DNA of 5,161 nucleotides from SYFY01 sp031385325 (GTDB taxonomy: Bacteria > Pseudomonadota > Gammaproteobacteria > Pseudomonadales > Azotimanducaceae): NCBI GenBank assembly GCA_031385325.1, contig JANNBJ010000194.1, forward strand, positions 1 to 5,161, read 5' to 3'. Positions 1-5,161 of the stretch are shown piece by piece. The notes beneath the pieces were generated by a model. That model was not told the DNA's origin. It did not search any database and saw only the letters and a list, made by a program, of their open reading frames with translations. Numbering within the stretch: position 1 is the first letter of the stretch; each line of letters begins with the position of its first letter. Made by a program: the position numbers and the translations under genes.

Positions 1-393
1 CTCGCACTCACTGGAACCGTGACCGCGACGGATGGTCGACTTCGGGTACGCGCATATCTCGAAGATGTGCCCACGGGCGCCACTGTGTGGTCGGCGACGT
101 TCGAACAGCCGCTCGATAAAACATCGCCGCTCATGATCCAGGTCAGTACGGCCGTGACTGAGACTGCCTTCGCTGTTGCAGAGATGCTCCAGCAACCCGG
201 CGTTCGACCCGATGCACGAATCCTGGGCCTTTACCTCAAAACAACAGAATTCATGAAAGGTGCGAAGTCCCATCGGGAAGCACTGAACCTGGCGGAACAG
301 ATCATCACGCTTGAACCACAATTAGCAGCCGGACATGCAACGCTTTCGGCGCTGCTGAGTTTAGATCCGGCCATGGCCGCGCGCGCGGGTTGA
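1..393 (+). CDS. TolB/FlgO-like and TPR sensor protein, 5'-partial, upstream fragment of a frameshifted gene
   Basis: The reading frame is open from base 1, so the gene starts upstream of the window. Residues encoded by about 1-190 (LTGTV, a short hairpin, RLRVRAYLED, TGATVWSATFEQPLD, then an amphipathic helix) follow the pattern of the TolB/FlgO-like periplasmic domain. In CadC-like winged-helix regulators and some class III cyclases this domain precedes TPR repeats. A first TPR-like helix pair follows (KSHREALNLAEQIITLEPQ and the next helix). The frame ends at a TGA at 391-393 immediately after a (CG)5 run. The expected continuation is in the next frame and runs to 1285, so this is one gene broken by a frameshift. 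About 427 residues of the joined protein are visible. The missing N-terminus would show whether it carries a DNA-binding, cyclase or other output domain. The family call is by eye, moderate confidence; the frame break itself is read directly. Confidence 0.6.
   Translation, partial: LALTGTVTATDGRLRVRAYLEDVPTGATVWSATFEQPLDKTSPLMIQVSTAVTETAFAVAEMLQQPGVRPDARILGLYLKTTEFMKGAKSHREALNLAEQIITLEPQLAAGHATLSALLSLDPAMAARAG
378..389 (+). other. Frameshift site at a (CG)5 run
   Basis: Five CG dinucleotides (378-387) run into a GGG triplet (387-389). Protein similarity to the TPR family moves here from frame 1 (SALLSLDPAMAAR) to frame 2 (ARVEANIAIALHPAS). The shift equals one extra base or the loss of one CG dinucleotide. 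A TGA follows at once in the original frame. A dinucleotide tract is a classic slippage or sequencing-error site. Confidence 0.6.
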
Positions 394-517
394 AGCCAAT
401 ATCGCAATCGCGCTGCACCCGGCATCGGCGGGTAGCGCCTATGACGGGCTGCATTTCCTGACGCGCCTGGAGACCCCGCTCGATCTTCGGCTGGCGGAGG
501 CGCAACTCATTCAGGGG

Positions 518-1285
518 TTGCGCGATGCGCCAGCTTTCCCCTACCTCCACATGCGCCACTGCATTTTTCTGGTGGACGTCGGCCGGACTGGCGAGGGGCT
601 GTCTGCTTGCGAACAAGCAGTGGCATTACGACCGTTGTCCCCCCCACCAACCCACCACCTGGCTCGGGCGTGGTTCGCCGCAGGTGAAATCGAACGCGCG
701 ATCCAACTCGTTGACCGAAATGTCGAAAGGTATCCAGCGCAGCCTACAGCCCGCTTGATACAGTTGGAAACCCGGCTCTACAGCGACCGCTGGCGTGAAG
801 CAGATCGATTGCTGAGTGATGACCCGATAATCGCTCTCCTCGGACCGGTCGCCGTCGCGGTATTGAAGACAACCTTGCATGCTTTGAACAGCGGCACAGG
901 GGCTGACGCAGACCACGCTATCGCACAGGCAACCGCAGCGGTGCAGGCGGGGCTTCTGGATCCACGTGAGCGTGTGTTGATCGCCGCACGCCTCGGTCGC
1001 ACCGAGCAGGCACTGAGCTGGTTGACACAGATGCCTGCCGGATCACTGGTAGGCAAATTCATTCTGTTCCATCCCGGCATCAGCGCGCTGCGCCGCGATC
1101 CGCGGTTCATGCAGATCGCTGCGCGCGAAGGACTCATCACCTATTGGCGAGAGACCAACAAATGGCCTGACTTCTGCTCGGACCCGACGCTTCCCTACGA
1201 TTGCCGGAGTACTGCGAACGCTCTCGTGCCTGGCGTAGATGCGCCGAACGAGGAGTCCGGAAGTGGATCAAACAAAGCCACTTGA
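518..1285 (+). CDS. TPR-containing C-terminal fragment of the same TolB/TPR protein
   Basis: This frame is open from 365 and reads as protein from about 386 (VEANIAIALHPAS, then AYDGLHFLTRLE), so it directly continues the upstream fragment. If translated alone, the first starts are TTG 518 and ATG 551, neither with a convincing ribosome binding site. From TTG 518, residues about 12-80 form two TPR-like units (GRTGEGLSACEQAVALRP; AWFAAGEIERAIQLVDRNVERYP), followed by further helical repeats. The C-terminus has the signature DPRFMQIAAREGLITYW followed by WPDFC and LPYDC. I recognise this as the usual ending of TPR regulators of the winged-helix/TolB type, so the 3' end appears intact. The last residues are a short polar tail (ESGSGSNKAT). 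The gene could be a recent pseudogene, a phase-variable gene, or intact with a sequencing error at 378-389. The next gene begins 92-125 bases downstream on the same strand. Confidence 0.6.
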   Translation: MRDAPAFPYLHMRHCIFLVDVGRTGEGLSACEQAVALRPLSPPPTHHLARAWFAAGEIERAIQLVDRNVERYPAQPTARLIQLETRLYSDRWREADRLLSDDPIIALLGPVAVAVLKTTLHALNSGTGADADHAIAQATAAVQAGLLDPRERVLIAARLGRTEQALSWLTQMPAGSLVGKFILFHPGISALRRDPRFMQIAAREGLITYWRETNKWPDFCSDPTLPYDCRSTANALVPGVDAPNEESGSGSNKAT

Positions 1286-1345
1286 CCGGGTGACACTCGA
1301 TGGCCGCTCACGATGGCTTTGCTCAGCGCCTCTCCTTTGATTTCC

Positions 1346-1367
1346 CGAGGCGGTACCACGAGGCGGT
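1346..1367 (+). repeat. Short direct repeat, 13-bp period, upstream of the cyclase gene
   Basis: The nine bases CGAGGCGGT occur at 1346-1354 and again at 1359-1367, one 13-bp period apart. They lie in the leader between the TPR gene and the cyclase gene. The copies are spaced slightly more than one helical turn apart, so they could be a tandem protein-binding site, or chance in GC-rich DNA. The repeat has no better explanation in the sequence. Confidence 0.3.
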
Positions 1368-1374
1368 GCTGCGG

Positions 1375-1403
1375 TTGTGTGTCCCGCCGGTATCAGCGAT
1401 ATT
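1375..1403 (+). promoter_or_regulatory. Weak sigma70-like promoter candidate giving a near-leaderless start
   Basis: TTGTGT at 1375-1380 and GATATT at 1398-1403 are separated by 17 bases. The -10 matches TATAAT at four of six positions and the -35 matches TTGACA at three of six. Transcription would start near 1409-1411, on or next to the ATG at 1410. This would account for the absence of a visible Shine-Dalgarno sequence before that ATG. The evidence is weak and the pair may be chance. Confidence 0.2.
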
Positions 1404-1409
1404 CCTGCC

Positions 1410-3365
1410 ATGTCCACCGATCAAGACACTGAAGAGCACCTGCTGTCCCGAATCGCAGCACTGCGGCAGGACTTCGCCCAGTTGTTGTTCCTGTGGCATC
1501 ACCGGAGGGATGCTGGATTTGGCTGGATAGCGGCGTCGGACATCTACGTGGAACTAGCCCGCGCGTTCATCGAGCTCGGGGCCCCGCTGGTCGGACTGGA
1601 GGTGACCGCCGAGGGGCTTGAGACGTTCCCCACCAACCTCGGATTGCAGCGGCTGCAGGGTTTGGCGCTGGCGCGAAGTGGCAGTACCAGGGAAGCGAAC
1701 GAGCTGCTCGAACGGCTGAGACTCGAGGGGCACCTCGACGATGAGACGGTGGGCGTTCTGGCTCGCACGCACAAAGATCTGGCTCTGAATGCGAACGACG
1801 CGACGCGCCAGCGCCACCTGAATATGGCGCTACGCCACTACGCTGAGGCATACGCGCGCAGCGACAGCACCTGGACCGGCATCAACGTGGCGACGCTCGC
1901 GGCTTTGAGTGGTGACCGTGACATGTCCATGAACGTCGCTCACCGCGTTGCGACACAGTGCCTCGCGAATCTGAGAAGACTGGGCAATGACGATCCTCAA
2001 CGCTACTGGTTGCTGGCCTCGCTCGGCGAAGCAGCCCTCACCAGGGACGAACTCGCCGAGGCTGGCAAATGGTATCGGCAGGCCGCAGAGTTCGGCCGTC
2101 AGCGGTTCGGCGACCTGAGTTCGACCCGTCGCCAGGCCCGCTTGCTGCTCGAACATCTCGACCGCGATCCAGGTCTGTTGGACCAGTGGCTGCCGCTACC
2201 CCGCGTCGTCGTGTTCTCGGGCCACATGCTCGATCGTCCTGAACGTGTCGAGCCGCGATTTCCTGCCTCTGCGGAACTGGCCGTCGCCGCGGCGATCCGC
2301 AGCTGGTTGTCACAACACCACGGTCTGATCGGCATCTCTTCGGCCGCCTGTGGTGCCGACCTGCTCTTCCTCGAAGCCATCCACGATCTGGGCGGCGAAA
2401 CCCACGTCCTGTTGCCCTACGACCGCGACGAGTTCATCGCAGATAGCGTCGAGATAGCGGAATCCGGCATCTGGCGTGAGCGCTTTGATCGGCAGCTTGC
2501 GGCATCACGTGTCGTTTATGCATCGAGCAGTCGACCCCTGGATTGGGGCCTGGCCTATGAATACGCCAATAATCTGGTCCACGGCATGGGGCTGGTGCGG
2601 GCCGGTGAATTGGGTGCCGAGGTGCGAGGGCTTGCCGTCTGGAATGGCCAGGCGGGTGATGGGCCGGGAGGGGCCGAGAGTGCGGTGCGACAGTGGCAAC
2701 AACACGGTCTCGAGGTGCATCGGGTGCGAATCGAGATGGCGGGCGAGAACCCGGACATTGAGGTGGTTCCCGTATCATCCCAAGACTTCGCTCCCTCCTT
2801 GAACGAACCACCTGCCACGCGGTCCCGCTACGTTGCATCGGTCATGTCGCTGCTGTTCGCCGACGTTGTTGGCTTCAGCCGACTCACCGATGCGGAGCTG
2901 ACCGCCTTTGTACCATCTTGCCTCGGCCTCATCGCCGAGCTCATCGATGCAGACCCGGACTTGATTCCCGTGCGCGAGACGTGGGGAGACGGTCTGTTTC
3001 TGGCGTTTGCCGACCCAGGCGCGGCCGGCATGTTCGCGCTGAACCTGCGGGACGCCATGGCGAACAAGGACTGGCAGGCGCTGGGTTTTTCTCAGCCGTT
3101 GATGATGCGGTTTGCATTACACGCAGGTCCTGTGCAGCTAACGGTGGATCCCGTTACCCGATTGCCGAAATGCGTCGGCGCCCACGTCGCACGGGCAGCG
3201 CGCCTCGAACCAAAGACGCCACCCGGTCTGGTTTACGCCAGCGAAGCCTTTGCCGCGCTGGCGATGCTCAACCCGATTCGCGGTTTTCGCTGCGACTACG
3301 TTAAACAGCTGGATTGGGCAAAACGTTACGGGACCTTTCCGGCTTATGTGGTTCGTCGACACTGA
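1410..3365 (+). CDS. TRAFs-binding-like / SLOG-like / class III nucleotide cyclase fusion protein
   Basis: Predicted soluble signalling enzyme of 651 residues from ATG 1410. The frame is open from 1341, and a GTG at 1377 would add 11 residues. I prefer ATG because MSTDQDTEEHLL looks like a natural N-terminus, although no ribosome binding site is visible. Residues about 10-250 are helical and resemble the bacterial TRAFs-binding domain (DUF4071 type), including TGINVATLAALSGD at about 156-169. Residues about 264-442 look like a SLOG-type Rossmann fold: strand VVVFSG, then SSAACGADLLFLEA (310-323), HVLLPY, and the loop GDGPGG (416-421). Residues about 478-651 are a class III cyclase domain: LLFADVVGFS with metal Asp485, ETWGDG with metal Asp527, and VARAARLEP with Arg598. 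Glu523 sits where guanylate cyclases have Glu, Lys587 is at the second base-reading position, and the usual transition-state Asn is Ala594. No signal peptide or membrane segment is seen. It should make a cyclic nucleotide when the sensory domains are triggered; substrate and activity are uncertain. Confidence 0.8.
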   Translation: MSTDQDTEEHLLSRIAALRQDFAQLLFLWHHRRDAGFGWIAASDIYVELARAFIELGAPLVGLEVTAEGLETFPTNLGLQRLQGLALARSGSTREANELLERLRLEGHLDDETVGVLARTHKDLALNANDATRQRHLNMALRHYAEAYARSDSTWTGINVATLAALSGDRDMSMNVAHRVATQCLANLRRLGNDDPQRYWLLASLGEAALTRDELAEAGKWYRQAAEFGRQRFGDLSSTRRQARLLLEHLDRDPGLLDQWLPLPRVVVFSGHMLDRPERVEPRFPASAELAVAAAIRSWLSQHHGLIGISSAACGADLLFLEAIHDLGGETHVLLPYDRDEFIADSVEIAESGIWRERFDRQLAASRVVYASSSRPLDWGLAYEYANNLVHGMGLVRAGELGAEVRGLAVWNGQAGDGPGGAESAVRQWQQHGLEVHRVRIEMAGENPDIEVVPVSSQDFAPSLNEPPATRSRYVASVMSLLFADVVGFSRLTDAELTAFVPSCLGLIAELIDADPDLIPVRETWGDGLFLAFADPGAAGMFALNLRDAMANKDWQALGFSQPLMMRFALHAGPVQLTVDPVTRLPKCVGAHVARAARLEPKTPPGLVYASEAFAALAMLNPIRGFRCDYVKQLDWAKRYGTFPAYVVRRH

Positions 3366-3454
3366 TCGGCCGCGAGTTCCCGACAAATCGGAAGGAATCA
3401 CCCCGGACTTGCAAGCCTGCCAGCAATCCACCAAGGTTCACCCCATCACCAGAC

Positions 3455-3458
3455 AGGA
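3455..3458 (+). promoter_or_regulatory. Ribosome binding site of the dehydrogenase gene
   Basis: AGGA lies seven bases before ATG 3466. This decides the start against in-frame codons further upstream (the frame is open back past 3250, inside the cyclase gene), because the conserved dehydrogenase N-terminus (MRVGLVTGLRTVDI) begins exactly at this ATG. Confidence 0.6.
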
Positions 3459-3465
3459 TTACGTC

Positions 3466-4500
3466 ATGCGAGTAGGCCTCGTTACCGGACTGCGAACCGT
3501 CGACATTCGCGACATGCCGGAACCCACTCCACAGCCTGGCAAGGCTGTCATCGAAATCGGCTACTGCGGAATCTGCGGCACGGACGTGCACGCCTATCTG
3601 TCGGGCCAGCCCTACAATCCAGCGATCTGTGGCCACGAATGGTCGGGCACGGTGAAAGCCGTGGGTGCTGGCGTGTCCCACGTTCGCGAAGGGGATCGTG
3701 TTGCGATCGGCGTCGCCACCGCGTGTGGCCAGTGCAGCGCCTGCCGGCACGGTGATGCCTCCCATTGTGAACTGGCCTTTCTCGGCGCCATCGGTGCCGG
3801 TCCCATGGCAGCCCCTCACGGTGGCTTCGCCACCGCGATCTGTTTTGATGCCGGGCGCCTGTATCACGTGCCGAAAGAGATCAATGACAGCGATGCCGCG
3901 ATCCTCGAACCGGCCACCGTCGCAGTTCACGCGCTTCGACGAACGCCTATGCGCTTGGGTGACACGGCGGTGATCATCGGTGGCGGGCCGATAGGCTTGC
4001 TCACATTGCAGGCCGCCAAAGCATCCGGCGCCGGCAAGGTTGTACTCATTGAACCCGAACGCAGCCGTCGTGAACTCGGGATCGAACTGGGCGCCGATGT
4101 CGGCATTGATCCAAAAACCGAAGACACTGCCACGCGCCTGAGTGCGATCGTTGGTGCTGGCGGCGCCGATGTCGTTTTTGAATGTGCGGGCATTCCGCAA
4201 ACCATCCAGCAGGCCGTCTCCATGGTGCGGCGCGGTGGTGTGGTCAGCCTGGTCGGGGTGGCCAGCCATCCCGCGCAGATCATGCCGGCCGAGTGGCTGA
4301 TCAAGGAAGTTCGGCTGACCAGCTCCATCGCCTACGTGCATGAAGATTTCGAGATTGCCAAGGATCTGGTCGCGACCGGACGCATCAACGTTTCGAGGTT
4401 GCACACGTCAACGTCTGCGCTGACTGATATCAGCAGCGCTTTTGACAAGCTCGCCGACAATCCACGCGAAGTGAAGATCCTGATCGACCCCAGGGCCTGA
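3466..4500 (+). CDS. Zinc-dependent medium-chain alcohol/polyol dehydrogenase
   Basis: This 344-residue protein is a full-length member of the medium-chain dehydrogenase/reductase superfamily, of the kind that includes threonine, sorbitol and 2,3-butanediol dehydrogenases. It should oxidise a secondary alcohol or polyol to a ketone with NAD+, in the cytoplasm. The GroES-like N-terminal domain has the catalytic zinc ligands Cys37 (in CGICGTD), His57 and Glu58 (GHE), with Glu148 (LEPATVAVHA) as the likely fourth. The structural zinc site is complete: Cys87, Cys90, Cys93 and Cys101. The Rossmann domain shows GGGPIG at 172-177, and an acidic residue at the end of the second strand (Glu196 in VLIEPERSRR) points to NAD rather than NADP. 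VFECAG (238-242 region) and the RRGGVVSLVGV strand are typical. All key residues are present, so it looks functional. The substrate cannot be read from sequence. It follows the cyclase gene by 100 bases with no terminator seen between them. Confidence 0.92.
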   Translation: MRVGLVTGLRTVDIRDMPEPTPQPGKAVIEIGYCGICGTDVHAYLSGQPYNPAICGHEWSGTVKAVGAGVSHVREGDRVAIGVATACGQCSACRHGDASHCELAFLGAIGAGPMAAPHGGFATAICFDAGRLYHVPKEINDSDAAILEPATVAVHALRRTPMRLGDTAVIIGGGPIGLLTLQAAKASGAGKVVLIEPERSRRELGIELGADVGIDPKTEDTATRLSAIVGAGGADVVFECAGIPQTIQQAVSMVRRGGVVSLVGVASHPAQIMPAEWLIKEVRLTSSIAYVHEDFEIAKDLVATGRINVSRLHTSTSALTDISSAFDKLADNPREVKILIDPRA

Positions 4501-4532
4501 ATCTCGAATCGCCACTCGCAACTCAATCGTCC

Positions 4533-4536
4533 GGAG
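4533..4536 (+). promoter_or_regulatory. Ribosome binding site supporting a TTG start
   Basis: GGAG lies nine bases before TTG 4546 in the 45-base gap after the dehydrogenase gene. It favours TTG 4546 over the in-frame ATG at 4570, which has no comparable purine motif at the right distance. The choice changes the protein by only eight polar residues. Confidence 0.45.
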
Positions 4537-4545
4537 CCGAACCCG

Positions 4546-5028
4546 TTGTCTACGCCTCGCTCAGATTCCATGCGCCTCTATGGCCCTCATGCGGCAGCCA
4601 TCGCCACGATCATGGGTTCACTCATCGCTGGTATCGTGCTGGCGTGGATCAACTATCGTGTGCTTGGTCGTCCGGACCTCGCGCGCCGCGTCGCGTGGAT
4701 TGGTATCGTCGTCCAGATCCTGCTGCTGCTCGTCTTTACGTCCTTGCCACCAGGTCCGCTGGTGATGTTCGGATTGCCTCTGTTCCAGACGGCAATCGCC
4801 TATTGGGGCACGGTCACCCTGCAGGGCCGGACCATCGACTGGCATCTGCAAGCCGGCGCCACGCTGCACACGTCCTGGCGCGCCGTGGGGATGGGTCTCG
4901 CAGTTGGCTTCGTCATCTTTTTCGTTGCCATCATCGTGATCGGGGTGCTGGTATCGATGGGGTTAATCACACCGCCCGAACCGGTGGTTACGCCGGTTGC
5001 ACCTACTGCAACCGGCGCAGCAGCCTGA
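4546..5028 (+). CDS. Small four-helix integral membrane protein of unknown function
   Basis: A 160-residue protein from TTG 4546 (152 from ATG 4570). Four hydrophobic segments are visible, at about 16-36 (AAAIATIMGSLIAGIVLAW), 48-66 (a WIGIVVQILLLLVFTSL stretch), 70-90 (PLVMFGLPLFQTAIAYWGTV) and 114-140 (a very hydrophobic VGMGLAVGFVIFFVAIIVIG run). The first loop carries NYRVLGRPDLARR, basic and so probably cytoplasmic. A hydrophilic segment at 93-112 contains His100, His108 and Trp111. The tail after 142 is Pro/Ala/Thr-rich and low in complexity. The layout (an Asn-Tyr-Arg plus Leu-Gly motif after helix 1, then WRAVG before the last helix) reminds me of small uncharacterised inner-membrane proteins common in Xanthomonad-like bacteria. 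I cannot name a family or function. It starts 45 bases after the dehydrogenase stop and could be in the same transcript. Confidence 0.7.
   Translation: MSTPRSDSMRLYGPHAAAIATIMGSLIAGIVLAWINYRVLGRPDLARRVAWIGIVVQILLLLVFTSLPPGPLVMFGLPLFQTAIAYWGTVTLQGRTIDWHLQAGATLHTSWRAVGMGLAVGFVIFFVAIIVIGVLVSMGLITPPEPVVTPVAPTATGAAA
4991..5017 (+). terminator. Perfect 11-bp hairpin at the 3' end of the membrane protein gene
   Basis: CGCCGGTTGCA (4991-5001) and TGCAACCGGCG (5007-5017) are perfect inverted repeats around a five-base loop, CCTAC. The structure ends nine bases before the TGA stop (5026-5028) and lies wholly within the low-complexity tail. No T-run follows, so it is not a canonical intrinsic terminator. 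It could still pause transcription, end the transcript with help from Rho, or protect the mRNA 3' end. Confidence 0.4.
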
Positions 5029-5054
5029 GGGTCGAGCGTCTTCGGTAAAGTTCG

Positions 5055-5161
5055 CTAGGAGTCTGTCGGACTTGAGCGATCGTCGCGAGCCGAGTGGGAG
5101 AGCGAGGACAGTTTTTCACGATTTCGAGGCGCATAGTGGGCCTTTCCAAAGGAAACACGGG
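5055..5161. mobile_element. Possible edge of an insertion sequence or dispersed repeat, truncated by the window end
   Basis: Directly after the membrane protein gene the sequence loses coding character. It begins with CTAGGAGTCTGTCGGAC (5055-5071), which resembles the terminal inverted repeat found at the outer edges of some transposons and repeats. A stretch reading TTTTTCACGATTTCGAGGCG (5113-5132) follows, which I associate from memory with leaders upstream of transposase genes in gammaproteobacterial genomes. A small hairpin, TTTCC-AAA-GGAAA, lies at 5143-5155. No matching second inverted repeat and no transposase can be seen before the window ends, so the call rests on resemblance only. 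Confidence 0.3.

Noticed and set aside
603..620. Inverted repeat CTGCTTG / CAAGCAG with a CGAA loop.
   Set aside because: A 7-bp stem within TPR codons, with no T-run and no gene boundary nearby; probably a by-product of codon choice.
639..645. Run of seven C bases as a second slippage site in the TPR gene.
   Set aside because: The reading frame and TPR-like sequence continue unchanged through it, so there is no sign of a lesion here.
1300..1530. 76-residue open frame bridging the gap before the cyclase gene.
   Set aside because: It largely overlaps the cyclase N-terminus in another frame, has no ribosome binding site and no recognisable protein pattern.
3250..3465. 72-residue in-frame upstream extension of the dehydrogenase, starting inside the cyclase gene.
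   Set aside because: The conserved family N-terminus starts at ATG 3466, which has an AGGA at a good distance. The extension overlaps conserved cyclase codons and has no dehydrogenase-like sequence.
3366..3465. Intrinsic terminator or promoter between the cyclase and dehydrogenase genes.
   Set aside because: No stem followed by a T-run and no convincing -35/-10 pair could be found in these 100 bases.
3301..4404. Long 367-residue open frame on the minus strand opposite the dehydrogenase gene.
   Set aside because: It is antisense to a clearly conserved enzyme, its translation shows no recognisable domain, and long antisense open frames are expected in GC-rich coding DNA.
4546..5028. The four-helix membrane protein as a Pycsar-type membrane effector for the cyclase.
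   Set aside because: It is separated from the cyclase by a metabolic dehydrogenase gene and shows no cyclic-nucleotide-binding domain; proximity alone does not support the link.

Overview
The window is a GC-rich, densely coding bacterial segment in which every supported gene lies on the + strand. Its style fits a Gammaproteobacterium, perhaps Lysobacterales/Xanthomonadales. That is a guess from three things: a TolB-like/TPR sensor-regulator C-terminus, a stand-alone multidomain class III cyclase, and a small four-helix membrane protein of a type I associate with that group. There is no rRNA, tRNA or CRISPR array to anchor the taxonomy.

Layout. Bases 1-1285 hold the 3' part of a gene for a TolB/FlgO-like plus TPR protein whose 5' end is outside the window. 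It is split into two frames by a one-base (or minus-two) shift at a (CG)5 run at 378-387. Bases 1286-1409 are non-coding leader with a 13-bp-period direct repeat and a weak promoter-like pair. Bases 1410-3365 (or from GTG 1377) encode the most interesting protein: a helical/TRAFs-binding-like (DUF4071-type) N-terminus, a SLOG-like Rossmann domain and a C-terminal class III nucleotide cyclase domain. Bases 3466-4500 encode a complete zinc-dependent medium-chain alcohol/polyol dehydrogenase with both zinc sites and an NAD-type Rossmann fold. Bases 4546-5028 encode a small four-helix membrane protein whose last codons contain a perfect 11-bp hairpin. The last ~105 bases look like the edge of a repeated or mobile sequence cut by the window end.

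How the genes may relate. The first two gene products both look like signalling proteins: a TPR sensor of the kind fused to winged-helix or cyclase domains, then a cyclase with a putative nucleotide-sensing SLOG domain. The dehydrogenase and membrane protein follow on the same strand, with gaps of 100 and 45 bases, and each has a plausible ribosome binding site. Co-transcription is possible, but nothing in the sequence shows that the dehydrogenase or membrane protein is a partner of the cyclase. The best candidate for something under-described is the TRAFs-binding/SLOG/cyclase fusion. Its active site keeps both metal aspartates but has a guanylate-cyclase-like Glu, a Lys at the second base-reading position and no canonical transition-state Asn.
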